DNA of 41,166 bases from a virus. Below, in pieces: positions 33,706-41,166 of this stretch; the first letter of the stretch is position 1, and the number at the start of each line of letters is the position of its first letter. The notes beneath the pieces are model-generated. The model was not told the DNA's origin. It made no database searches and saw only the letters and a list, made by a program, of their open reading frames with translations. Made by a program: the position numbers and the translations under genes. Location of the stretch: IMG/VR virus record IMGVR_UViG_3300032311_000374, positions 1 to 41,166 of that record; one strand, 5' to 3'.

Positions 33706-34607
33706 AATTGATTTTTTAAATCTTCTAAATAATATTTTGTATTAGTATTTAAAGATATTTCTTTTTGTTTTAATTTTTCATTAAAATCATCTATAAATAA
33801 TCTATTTAATGGATTACTACCATGACCTGAAAAATAATAGTTTTCTAATTCTTGCATTTTTTCAAATGTTTTAAAATCTATTGGTATAGTATAATCAATC
33901 TTATCTAAAAATTCATCTCTTAATAATAAAAATTTATCTATAAATTCTATACGATTTGTTTCTATGTTATTTTGTATTAAATAATGTGGTAAATTTATAT
34001 ATGAAATATTATTATCAAATTGCTTAGCCATTTCCCAAAAATAATTAGAAGCTATATCCATTTCTTTTGATTTTGAAATAAACACAACATCATATGATAA
34101 TCTATCTTTTGGGGTTTGGTGTAGCGTTGAATCATATCCATTTATATAAAATGTATTTTTTTTTATTTTTTGCAATTCATTTTTAATAGATACTTTATCA
34201 TTTAATAAAGTAAGTACGACATCATATCTTAGTTTTATAATACAATCGTATTCAAACTTATTATCTAATTCATATTGTTGCTTATATTGTATACTTTTTA
34301 AAAATGAATACCATAAAGGCTCTATACCCATATATTTACAAATACTATAACCATATGATATATCAGAATCTTCTACATACATTTTCTTTGGGGAATATAA
34401 TTTATAAATTTTTTCAAATTTACTATTTGATTCTTTGTATGGTTTTTTTCTGATATTGGATAAGTTATATGTTTTATATGAACAATCATCCCAACAATGC
34501 ATGAAGAAATCACAATCATTGTAAACCTCTCCTAAAAAATTTTTAATATTTATAAAATTTTCAACAGCGGTTCGAACTTGTCCACTTAAACATACTGCTA
34601 TTTTCAT
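33702..34607 (-). CDS. Putative glycosyltransferase of the 'SGQxRT' family, member 5
   Basis: The protein has 301 aa. KIAVCLSGQVRTAV at 2-15, CDFFMHCWDDC at 32-42, CIIKLRYDVVL at 122-132 and DVVFISKS near 167-174 show the family plan. In the second motif HTWD has become HCWD. The remainder is Lys/Asn/Ile-rich with a charged C-terminal helix. It is separated by one base from the LamG-like gene upstream. It is closer to member 1 at 20388 (both have KPYKES/PFKES and YSPKKMYVED/WHPKKMIIEN segments) than to members 3 and 4. Confidence 0.65.
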   Translation of the reverse strand: MKIAVCLSGQVRTAVENFINIKNFLGEVYNDCDFFMHCWDDCSYKTYNLSNIRKKPYKESNSKFEKIYKLYSPKKMYVEDSDISYGYSICKYMGIEPLWYSFLKSIQYKQQYELDNKFEYDCIIKLRYDVVLTLLNDKVSIKNELQKIKKNTFYINGYDSTLHQTPKDRLSYDVVFISKSKEMDIASNYFWEMAKQFDNNISYINLPHYLIQNNIETNRIEFIDKFLLLRDEFLDKIDYTIPIDFKTFEKMQELENYYFSGHGSNPLNRLFIDDFNEKLKQKEISLNTNTKYYLEDLKNQL

Positions 34608-34608
34608 A

Positions 34609-35367
34609 TTAGTAATGTGTTACATTATCTACATATAGTTGTGGAAAATTACCAGTAAATGCATAATTCCATATTTTATAACGACTCATTTTTTCAAAGT
34701 CACAAAAGAATGTAAATTCTTTGGTTAGTTCCCAATCTTTTTTTAAAATTAAATTATCTTCAAAAATGGGTTCGCAGTATTTTGTTTTATAATTTTCAGT
34801 TATATCCTCTATCTCATCGATATCTAATGCAGTTCTTACTGAAAATGCTAAATCGTATTCAAATTCACCATCTTGCTTTTCACCATCCAATAACATACTG
34901 CCACATCCAAACCAATATGGTGAGTTATCATATAAAGCAGGTAACTCATCTTCCTTATAAACGATTTCACCTATAATAGTACCATTATAATAACAAAATA
35001 TACTACGTTGTTCTTTACTATGGATTAATGCTAAATCCATATATGAATCAATATCATTATCTTCTATTTTATGATGTACTTGTCTAACATCTAATTTTGG
35101 AGTAGATGTACTATTATCCCAAATCCAATAAGAATATTGTATATAAGATGTAAATTGATAAACATCAGTTAAAGCGGATATACCAGAATGGGCACCACTT
35201 CTACTTATAATAAATTTATCAGTTTTAGTTAATTTATCAGGATTCAATTTTGCTCTAACAAATAAAGTAAAATCATTGGCCATTGAATCATCAGAATTAT
35301 TATCATCAAAATAACCATTTTTAGGATTCATCATAAAGATATTATCCTTATTTATTTTTAAACTCAT
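34609..35367 (-). CDS. Stand-alone LamG/concanavalin-like lectin-fold protein
   Basis: The protein has 252 aa. DFTLFVRAKLNPDKL at about 32-46, FIISRSGAHSGIS, YQFTSYIQYSYWIWD and SYMDLALIHSKEQRSIFCYYNGTIIGEIVY at about 107-136 give the strand order of a LamG/concanavalin-A-like jelly roll; YWFGCGSM and EFEYDLAFSVRTALDIDEI follow as in the LamG tail. It has no signal peptide. The same fold appears as an insertion in the two GT7 genes at 36782 and 38188, suggesting that the domain was copied within this cluster. The radical SAM gene overlaps its start by ATGA. Confidence 0.65.
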   Translation of the reverse strand: MSLKINKDNIFMMNPKNGYFDDNNSDDSMANDFTLFVRAKLNPDKLTKTDKFIISRSGAHSGISALTDVYQFTSYIQYSYWIWDNSTSTPKLDVRQVHHKIEDNDIDSYMDLALIHSKEQRSIFCYYNGTIIGEIVYKEDELPALYDNSPYWFGCGSMLLDGEKQDGEFEYDLAFSVRTALDIDEIEDITENYKTKYCEPIFEDNLILKKDWELTKEFTFFCDFEKMSRYKIWNYAFTGNFPQLYVDNVTHY

Positions 35368-36779
35368 AGTTTTATTGTTTTACAAAAATTATAAAATTCT
35401 TCTAATTCAGGAAATGTTTCAACGAAATTAGTACCTCTTCTCTTATCATGTTCTTCGAAATGTTTAGCAAAATTATATTGATTTTGCAATTTCATAGAGC
35501 CATCTTGTGGTGCTACCATCCAATCATAAATCCTTCTTACTTTTTGAACTTCTACATCAGCGTATCCAATATGCCTTGCATCAAAAGAGGGTGCTGATAG
35601 ATATGATACCAATTTGGCTTGGTCTAAAACGTAATGTGAAAAATCATATGGAAGAACTTGTACTGTTTGATGTGTTGGATATCTCAAATATGAAGAATCT
35701 AAGAACGTTGCTGAATTCCAATATCTATCCGTACTTGCATATGTTTGTTTTAATTTATAAACTTCATTTATAAATTTACCATAATTAAATACACTCAATG
35801 CATTATACGTTGCCATAAATGTTACAATAGTTCTTGATGATGATGCTAATATTTTATTAACATTATCCCAAAAACGATTGAATTCTAATCCCGTTCTAAT
35901 ATATTCAGCTTGCTTACCCCAAGTATCAGTTGATGTAAATATGATAATTTCTTCAACTCTACCCTCATCCTCTATTCTTTTAATTTTTTGAATCAATCTA
36001 TCTATTAATTCATCTGGAGCTCCTAAGTTAGAATTAATTGCTAATTTTAATTTTCTATTTGGATTCGGATGTTCAATAATATAATCTAATACTTTCCATG
36101 TATCTTTTGATAATAGGGGTTCTCCGCCTGTTATTCTAAAGGTATGTAATTCGTTATATAATTCAGGCCACCACTTCCAAAATGCTTCAGTATATGGATT
36201 ATATTCTGAATGCTTAATAGGCATTTTGTTTTCTCTAATCATCCATTGAATATCATTAAAATTATCAGTAGTTGGATATCCACCATTTTTTTCAATTTCT
36301 TCTACCCACTTAGAACTAAAGGATGGTCCGCAATACATACATTTAAAGTTACAAGCATTTGAGAATGCAACCTCAACGTATTTTGGATTATAATCAGCTC
36401 TCCAATCCGATTCAAATATTTCTTCTTTATATGGAAATGACCAGCTTTCTGCTGATTTAAATACTCTATCACTAAACCTATCTGAGTTATCTTCAACATT
36501 CCAACAATATTCACATTCCTCAGGTCTAGCACCCTGTAACATTTCTTTTCTACGAAGTTTTTTATACTTTGTATTATGTAATGCAGATGGATTTCTTGCT
36601 ATTTCAGTTTCAGAAATTTTATGTGTTGTTGGGTGGTGACAAGAATGGTTATGACCACTTTGTAATTGTAAAGTTACTTGTGTCCACTTTGCTAAACACA
36701 TTCCTTTACCAATTGAATCCAAATCCTTTTTCATACTAACGTAGAAAGGATTTTCTAAATTTATTTTTTTATCTGCCAT
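35364..36779 (-). CDS. Radical SAM enzyme, twitch/SPASM-like type
   Basis: The protein has 471 aa. The radical SAM cluster motif is C143-x3-C147-x2-C150 within FSNACNFKCMYCGPS. FRITGGEPLLS near 214-224 is the Gly-rich SAM-binding motif. N-terminal extra cysteines (C28, C47, and ECEYC at 89-92) could bind a second iron-sulfur cluster; here the usual C-terminal twitch cysteines are replaced by this N-terminal set. Phages often carry related twitch-domain proteins of unknown substrate. Lying between a LamG gene and two LamG-bearing galactosyltransferases, it may modify a sugar or a peptide in the glycosylation pathway. Substrate unknown. Confidence 0.85.
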   Translation of the reverse strand: MADKKINLENPFYVSMKKDLDSIGKGMCLAKWTQVTLQLQSGHNHSCHHPTTHKISETEIARNPSALHNTKYKKLRRKEMLQGARPEECEYCWNVEDNSDRFSDRVFKSAESWSFPYKEEIFESDWRADYNPKYVEVAFSNACNFKCMYCGPSFSSKWVEEIEKNGGYPTTDNFNDIQWMIRENKMPIKHSEYNPYTEAFWKWWPELYNELHTFRITGGEPLLSKDTWKVLDYIIEHPNPNRKLKLAINSNLGAPDELIDRLIQKIKRIEDEGRVEEIIIFTSTDTWGKQAEYIRTGLEFNRFWDNVNKILASSSRTIVTFMATYNALSVFNYGKFINEVYKLKQTYASTDRYWNSATFLDSSYLRYPTHQTVQVLPYDFSHYVLDQAKLVSYLSAPSFDARHIGYADVEVQKVRRIYDWMVAPQDGSMKLQNQYNFAKHFEEHDKRRGTNFVETFPELEEFYNFCKTIKL

Positions 36780-36781
36780 AA

Positions 36782-38188
36782 CTATGCTTTTACATTTATC
36801 ATTTTGTGTCTATTATATATAGTATCTACCGATAATAATTCATATTTCATTGAATTGATTCCATCGGATTTATAATCTATTTTTCCTTGCTGCATTTGTA
36901 GAATATATCGTTCTTCATTTTTTGCAGTTGTTTCACCCTTTGCCCATTTATCGATACCATCTACCTTAATTAAACCTTCAGTCTGATGTGGTAAGCATTT
37001 AAATCTACCATCACGTCTATACGGTAATATTGTATTTGGTATTTCTATTTTTTCTTTTTTTAATTTTATATTTGTTCGATTTCCAAAATCTAAATTCATA
37101 CTAAATAAATCTAATACTAAATTATCTTCGGGCATTTCTTTATGAAGATTTTTAATTTCAGTTTTAGATAAACACCTATCCCACATTTGTATTTGTGCAA
37201 TTCCACCTTTAAAATATGTTTCACCATTTCCTGCCGAATATCCTATTTGGAATGGCTCCATACCATATTTTTTTAATGGTTCTGTATATTGTAATGGCGA
37301 AGATGTTCCAGTCCCTAATCTGGCATCACTTTCTTTTCCATTTAAATAAAAATGAATAAACTTTTTTTCAGCATTTACAGCCAACGTTATCCAAGTCCAT
37401 TGATTTTCATATCTTTTAATCCATTGATATAAATGTGTTTTTATTCTATCCCATAGCATTACAGTATATGCTCTACTATTGTTGAATGATAATCCCCAAT
37501 CATATCCTGGCTTTCTAAATATGGGATACTCTACGAATTTACGTTCCGAATCTCCTATTAACCAAATTGGTATTTTTTCTATTTGCTGGTCTGCTTTTAC
37601 TAATATAGAAACTGTATGGGAGTTTGATATTGCGTTTCTTTGTTCTCTACTTGGAGTAAATTCAATTTTAGAATCTACGCCATTAAAATATGCTACATAT
37701 TCTTCTCCATCATAATCTAATTTAGTTTTTTCAGCATATCCTTCCATTACACATCTCCAAAACAAATCATCATCTTCCATTCCCCAATCCCAATAATCGT
37801 TTGAATATCCGTTAGTTCGTTCCACCTGTTCCTTTGAAAATAAAACTGCACCACCAAAGTATTCCTCATACTTCAATTGATAATCTGATTGTGAGATACG
37901 AACTGCAATGTGTTGGGGGTTATCATTTGGAAAGGAATAATCACAACTCTCATCTTCAGGAACCATATCAATATCATGCCAAACTATGTAATCACATCCA
38001 TCATCAAATGCGTGTTTAGCAGCAATGTTCTTCATTAAACCTCTATTAAAAAGTTTATCATCACATTGATGTGCTAAATAGATTGTATGTTCAATTCCTC
38101 TATCTTCTAAAAATTTTGTAACATGGGGAACAAATATATTCATATGTTCCTCTCTATTTCTATATGGTACGCATACTCCTAATTTCAT
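36782..38188 (-). CDS. GT7-type galactosyltransferase interrupted by a LamG-like domain, copy 1
   Basis: The protein has 468 aa. Residues 1-155 are the catalytic half of a beta-1,4-galactosyltransferase family (GT7) enzyme: VPYRNREEHM at 7-16, FNRGLMKNIAAKHA at 47-60, DYIVWHDIDMVP at 66-77 with the metal-binding DxD (72-74), EEYFGGAVLFS at 108-118 and NGYSNDYWDWGMEDDDLFWRC at about 126-146, shown here as separate parts of one block with EDDD at 138-141. Residues 165-355 are a LamG-like jelly roll (STVSIL..., WTWITLAVNAEKKFIHFYLNG, GGIAQIQMWDRCLSKTEI). Residues 388-468 resume the GT7 C-terminus (PYRRDGRFKCL, then DYKSDGINSMKYEL and the final MINVKA). The insertion lies between conserved catalytic blocks. 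Confidence 0.8.
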   Translation of the reverse strand: MKLGVCVPYRNREEHMNIFVPHVTKFLEDRGIEHTIYLAHQCDDKLFNRGLMKNIAAKHAFDDGCDYIVWHDIDMVPEDESCDYSFPNDNPQHIAVRISQSDYQLKYEEYFGGAVLFSKEQVERTNGYSNDYWDWGMEDDDLFWRCVMEGYAEKTKLDYDGEEYVAYFNGVDSKIEFTPSREQRNAISNSHTVSILVKADQQIEKIPIWLIGDSERKFVEYPIFRKPGYDWGLSFNNSRAYTVMLWDRIKTHLYQWIKRYENQWTWITLAVNAEKKFIHFYLNGKESDARLGTGTSSPLQYTEPLKKYGMEPFQIGYSAGNGETYFKGGIAQIQMWDRCLSKTEIKNLHKEMPEDNLVLDLFSMNLDFGNRTNIKLKKEKIEIPNTILPYRRDGRFKCLPHQTEGLIKVDGIDKWAKGETTAKNEERYILQMQQGKIDYKSDGINSMKYELLSVDTIYNRHKMINVKA

Positions 38189-39621
38189 TATATTGAAACA
38201 TTTACATGGGTTTGATTATTAATAGTTGTATTACTATGTTCTCTATATTTACAATCGGATAATCCATCTAATTTATAATTACGATATCCTTGCTCCATTT
38301 CATTATGAAATTTTAATTGATTGTATCGAGTGGTTACATCTTTCCACGAATTTCTAACATAGCCATTTTCATCATGTGATAACAGTAAAAATGTACAATC
38401 TCTTCTATATGGTATTTGTATAATTTTTGTTTCATCATATGATAGACCAACAATTTCACATTTAGATATTTTTCCATTATTTCCCTTACCTGATAAATCC
38501 ATAAGTTCATATCCTTTGATAAATTTCGCATCATAGTATAATTTTAAATTATCTGCCGATTGATATTCACCAAAATTTTGAGTAAGTCCAAAATATTTAT
38601 TTGTAGATATTTCTTTTATTTCTTTTTCAGAAAGTATACCATCATATATTGCAAATGAATTTATTAAACCTTTAAAGTATGTTTCATCCAATGTACTTAA
38701 TGTATCTATATTAGCACATCCTAAATAAAAATATTCTTCTCTATTATAATTGTATAAAGATGTTTCATAATATTCATATCCTATTAAATTTCCATCTTGA
38801 TACATTTGTATCAATTTTAATGTTGGGTCAATTGTAACTACTATATTTGTTTTATAATTTGGTTTTATATCCGAATTGATATAAATAATTTCAGAATCTC
38901 TGGTGAATATTTCAGTAGCATATCTTCTAAATCCATTGTAACTTATTCTAAAATCATAACCAGGTATAGAAAATATAGTAAATATATCATTCATTTTTTT
39001 ATGGTCACATATTAATTCATCTGGATAAAAAGATACAAATATACTAAACCTTTGAGTTATGTTTATAATGTTTTTAGCAGCTATATGTGCATCTATTCCA
39101 TTAAATTTTAAAGCCGCAGTATTACTTCCGTTTATAACTATTTCTTTAGAATCCAATGGTATATTAGCTAATTTACATCTATGTAATAAATCATCATCCT
39201 CATATCCCCATCCCCAATAATCGTTAGAATATCCATTGATAACTTCAAACATTTCTATGGGAAATAGTGTAACACCTCCAAAATATTCATCAAATACAAT
39301 TCTTTTAAAATTTGGGTCTTTTGATAAAAATTTAGAAGATAAATGAGTTGGTGTTTCTGAATATGAGTAATCCACATCAATTGGTATCATATCTACATCG
39401 TGAAATGCGACATAATCACAACCTAGCTTTTTAGCATACTTAAAGCCAATATTTAATAGTTTTCCTCTATTAAATAATTTGGCATCATCTTGTTCAATTA
39501 TTATCAATTCATATTGAATATTTTGTTTGTTCAAATATTCAACTATCTTTGATTTAAATTCAACTAAGTGTTCGTACCTATCTCTAAATGGAACTATTAC
39601 ACCAAGTTTATGCATTTGCAT
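38188..39621 (-). CDS. GT7-type galactosyltransferase interrupted by a LamG-like domain, copy 2
   Basis: The protein has 477 aa. The GT7 half comprises VPFRDRYEHL at 10-19, LFNRGKLLNIGFKYA at 49-63, FHDVDMIP at 73-80 with DxD at 75-77, EYFGGVTLFP at 112-121, and WGYEDDDL at 138-145. LKFNGIDAHIAAK at 171-183 opens the LamG-like part (to about 345), with IVVTIDPTLKLIQMYQDG and INSFAIYDGILSEKEI as its typical late strands. PYRRDCTFLLLSHD at about 397-410 and YKLDGLSDCKYREH resume GT7. The order matches copy 1, so the insertion predates their duplication. The end overlaps the next start by one base (TAATG). Confidence 0.8.
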   Translation of the reverse strand: MQMHKLGVIVPFRDRYEHLVEFKSKIVEYLNKQNIQYELIIIEQDDAKLFNRGKLLNIGFKYAKKLGCDYVAFHDVDMIPIDVDYSYSETPTHLSSKFLSKDPNFKRIVFDEYFGGVTLFPIEMFEVINGYSNDYWGWGYEDDDLLHRCKLANIPLDSKEIVINGSNTAALKFNGIDAHIAAKNIINITQRFSIFVSFYPDELICDHKKMNDIFTIFSIPGYDFRISYNGFRRYATEIFTRDSEIIYINSDIKPNYKTNIVVTIDPTLKLIQMYQDGNLIGYEYYETSLYNYNREEYFYLGCANIDTLSTLDETYFKGLINSFAIYDGILSEKEIKEISTNKYFGLTQNFGEYQSADNLKLYYDAKFIKGYELMDLSGKGNNGKISKCEIVGLSYDETKIIQIPYRRDCTFLLLSHDENGYVRNSWKDVTTRYNQLKFHNEMEQGYRNYKLDGLSDCKYREHSNTTINNQTHVNVSI

Positions 39622-39835
39622 CTATATCTGTTTCATTCTTTTTAACACTATTATGCCATTCAGCTAAATAATATTGAAGTCTATCACTCCATTCATCTTT
39701 ATTAATTTCTTCGAACCATACAGTTAAAGCATCCATTGTATTAGCAATTTTTTCTAAAGCTTTTACTTTACGCAATTCTAACATTAATTGTTCGTTTTGT
39801 TCGTTGTTTGACTCGGTTTTTTTAATTGTTGCCAT
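39608..39835 (-). CDS. 75-aa acidic helical protein, function unknown
   Basis: The protein has 75 aa, no Cys, and reads as two amphipathic helices (LMLELRKVKALEKIANTMDA, then LTVWFEEINKDEWSDRLQYYL). The Trp/Tyr-rich end could bind a partner protein. It overlaps the GT7 copy 2 start by 14 bases and lies after a 47-base gap from the GT2-like gene, so it probably belongs to the GT7 unit, perhaps as an accessory or regulator. No family is recognised. Small helical proteins of this kind are seen in marine phage glycan clusters. Confidence 0.6.
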   Translation of the reverse strand: MATIKKTESNNEQNEQLMLELRKVKALEKIANTMDALTVWFEEINKDEWSDRLQYYLAEWHNSVKKNETDIDANA

Positions 39836-39882
39836 ATTCTTTTATTTTTATAAATTTACGATTTTTATTTGGTAATACCAAA

Positions 39883-40737
39883 TTATATTGATACTATTTT
39901 TTTAAATAATTTATTCCAATTTTTATAATTTTCAAAATTTGATGTAGGGCAATATTCAAACATATAATCCGTATCATTCACATCAATTTTAAATCTACAT
40001 TTTGATAATTGCCTGTACATTATTCTATATTCTTCTGAATAAGCGTAATCTTTTTGTATATTTGCTACATCTCTAATTCTTTGTCCAGCGGTACTATCCC
40101 ATTTAAAATGATGAACCTGAACCGAATATCTATCTATTGGTGCAATTAGTGGATGATTCCAACCTTGCCATCTCCAAGTAGTATGTCCTTCCAGTGTAGC
40201 ATAATGTTGTCCGGATGTTATTGGTATTGAACCTTTTACTAAACATATTTTATTTGGACAAGCTCCACTCATTGGATATCTAAAAAATCCAGCTAATGGA
40301 AATTGTTCAAATATGTTTACATCTTCTTTTAATTCTACAAATTCACCATCTTTACCAATTCTATCCACAAACCCGCCTCTAACAGCATCCCATCCGTTAG
40401 CTTCACAATCAGCTATAATTTCGTGCAATGGTTTTGAATATGAATGAAATTCATCATCATCGGATACAACCCACCAATCATTTGGATGAGTTAGTTTTGT
40501 TTCATTATATAGTTGTGTAACATATTCCCAATTAAATTTTTCTTTTATTTCTCTCCTAACTATTTTTGCATTAGAAAATTTAGAAACAATTTCTTGTACT
40601 GAATCATATGTACTAAATCCTTCCCATTCATATACTACCACATGAATTTCATCTACTAAATTAGTATAATGTTTCAACATATGAGAAAGTGTATTGGTAC
40701 GAGAACCTGTTACTGTAACTAATCTTAATTTATTCAT
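39883..40737 (-). CDS. Glycosyltransferase, GT2/GT92-like
   Basis: The protein has 284 aa. The GT-A plan is visible: LVTVTGSRTNTLSHML at 6-21, DEIHVVVYEWEGF at 29-41, then WWVVSDDDEFHSY at 88-100 with a DDD metal/nucleotide motif on the central strand. HPLIAPIDRYSVQVHHFKWD at about 200-220 supplies the late His residues often seen in the acceptor side of GT92-like enzymes, with Trp-rich HTTWRWQGWNHP before it. It probably transfers a sugar to a glycan. It follows the methyltransferase gene by a four-base gap. Donor unknown. Confidence 0.8.
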   Translation of the reverse strand: MNKLRLVTVTGSRTNTLSHMLKHYTNLVDEIHVVVYEWEGFSTYDSVQEIVSKFSNAKIVRREIKEKFNWEYVTQLYNETKLTHPNDWWVVSDDDEFHSYSKPLHEIIADCEANGWDAVRGGFVDRIGKDGEFVELKEDVNIFEQFPLAGFFRYPMSGACPNKICLVKGSIPITSGQHYATLEGHTTWRWQGWNHPLIAPIDRYSVQVHHFKWDSTAGQRIRDVANIQKDYAYSEEYRIMYRQLSKCRFKIDVNDTDYMFEYCPTSNFENYKNWNKLFKKIVSI

Positions 40738-40741
40738 TTTA

Positions 40742-41166
40742 TTACTTTCTTGTTAGTAGTGTTATTCCCGTTGTTGCAACTTTTTTATCAAACATACGAA
40801 AATTATTTAACTTTACCAAATTCCATTCCTGATTTTCTTCTAAATCTTTTATAAATTGTGCAGGCCCATCAAACGGAACAAAATCTTTTTTAGCATTTTC
40901 AGTTACTAAAAATGTATCGTGATATTTTTGGTCGGTATCATGTATGGTTATAATACCATTTTCAGACATAATAGTTGAATATAAATCAAAATCATTTTTA
41001 ACTCCATTATAAGAATGGTCTCCATCTATATGTAAGTAATCTATTTTTATATCTTGTCTTACAAAATAATCATAGAAAGCCCTTTCAGATGTTTCTAAAA
41101 TAACTTGAGGGTCAAAATGTTGTCTTAGAAAAGAATTCTCTTCTGTCCAATCGGTAAACCCACCAA
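40742..41166 (-). CDS. Class I SAM-dependent methyltransferase (partial, N-terminus beyond window)
   Basis: The frame stays open from the stop at 40742 to the window edge (about 141 codons), so the internal ATG at 40969 is not the start. Just upstream of that ATG the frame reads IDYLHIDGDHSYNGVKNDF and continues DLYSTIMSENG, IITIHDT. The IDGDHSYxGVxxDF and IIxIHDT pattern is typical of the Methyltransf_24 family, which O-methylates sugars and other small substrates. The N-terminal SAM-binding GxGxG block lies outside. It is the most upstream gene of the minus-strand glycan run that is visible here. A sugar O-methyl step is inferred. Confidence 0.85.
   Translation of the reverse strand, partial: GGFTDWTEENSFLRQHFDPQVILETSERAFYDYFVRQDIKIDYLHIDGDHSYNGVKNDFDLYSTIMSENGIITIHDTDQKYHDTFLVTENAKKDFVPFDGPAQFIKDLEENQEWNLVKLNNFRMFDKKVATTGITLLTRK

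Noticed and set aside
40742-40969. 75-aa stand-alone protein starting at ATG 40969
   Set aside because: The frame continues upstream to the window edge with the methyltransferase motif IDGDHSYxGV immediately before this ATG.

Overview
The window is a piece of an AT-rich, tightly packed, T4-like tailed phage (myovirus) genome. The left part keeps the T4 late order on the minus strand. In transcription order this is terminase large subunit (gp17, 9418-11025), portal (gp20, 7053-8798), prohead protease (gp21, 3980-4570), acidic scaffold (gp22-like, 1198-2487) and major capsid protein (gp23-like, 1-1164, cut by the window edge). Start codons are preceded by A/T-rich leaders and not by Shine-Dalgarno sequences. 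With the AT-rich composition and a phage-borne bS21 ribosomal protein, this suggests a Bacteroidota (Flavobacteriia-like) host, which is an inference. I saw no tRNA, CRISPR array, insertion sequence or integrase.

Region 1 (1-12349): head and packaging module. Between the canonical genes lie small proteins conserved in marine and freshwater T4-like phages. These include a bS21 homologue of only 59 aa (2682-2861), a Dps/ferritin-like protein, a DUF3008-like protein and an EF-hand protein. The EF-hand gene ends in an A AAA AAG stretch that could fuse it by -1 frameshift to the next reading frame. Several N-termini carry short tags ending in [LI]xE, like T4 internal-head targeting and cleavage sequences.

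Region 2 (12395-16390): one 1331-codon gene. It joins an HxGH cytidylyltransferase-like domain, a long Pro/Ala/Lys-rich linker, a Gly/Ala/His-rich hydrophobic stretch, an HEMVH zinc-peptidase-like domain and a C-terminal KxDG ligase-like nucleotidyltransferase domain.

Region 3 (16412-41166): about 25 kb of glycan genes. A translationally coupled minus-strand operon (16412-20365) encodes a cupin/nucleotidyltransferase/kinase fusion, an AroE-like dehydrogenase, a GatZ/KbaZ-like barrel protein, a HAD phosphatase and a 41-aa protein. An inverted plus-strand cassette (22062-24784) encodes an RmlC-like epimerase, a GDP-mannose-4,6-dehydratase-like SDR and the two halves of a small E1-type thiamine-diphosphate enzyme. 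The rest (24777-41166) is one long minus-strand run. It holds five SGNH-hydrolase-like proteins, four members of a 'K-I-A-x-C-x-S-G-Q-x-R-T' putative glycosyltransferase family (a fifth lies at 20388), two 'TEK[TV]' putative glycosyltransferases, a stand-alone LamG-like protein, a radical SAM enzyme, two GT7-type galactosyltransferases each split by an inserted LamG-like domain, a GT2/GT92-like transferase and a partial methyltransferase.

Taken together, the phage appears able to make one or more unusual nucleotide-activated sugars or polyols, transfer them, and edit them by esterase/acyltransferase, methyl and radical chemistry. The acceptor could be the phage's own virion or the host surface; the sequence does not decide which. 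I found no GATC tetranucleotide anywhere in the window, which suggests strong restriction-site avoidance.
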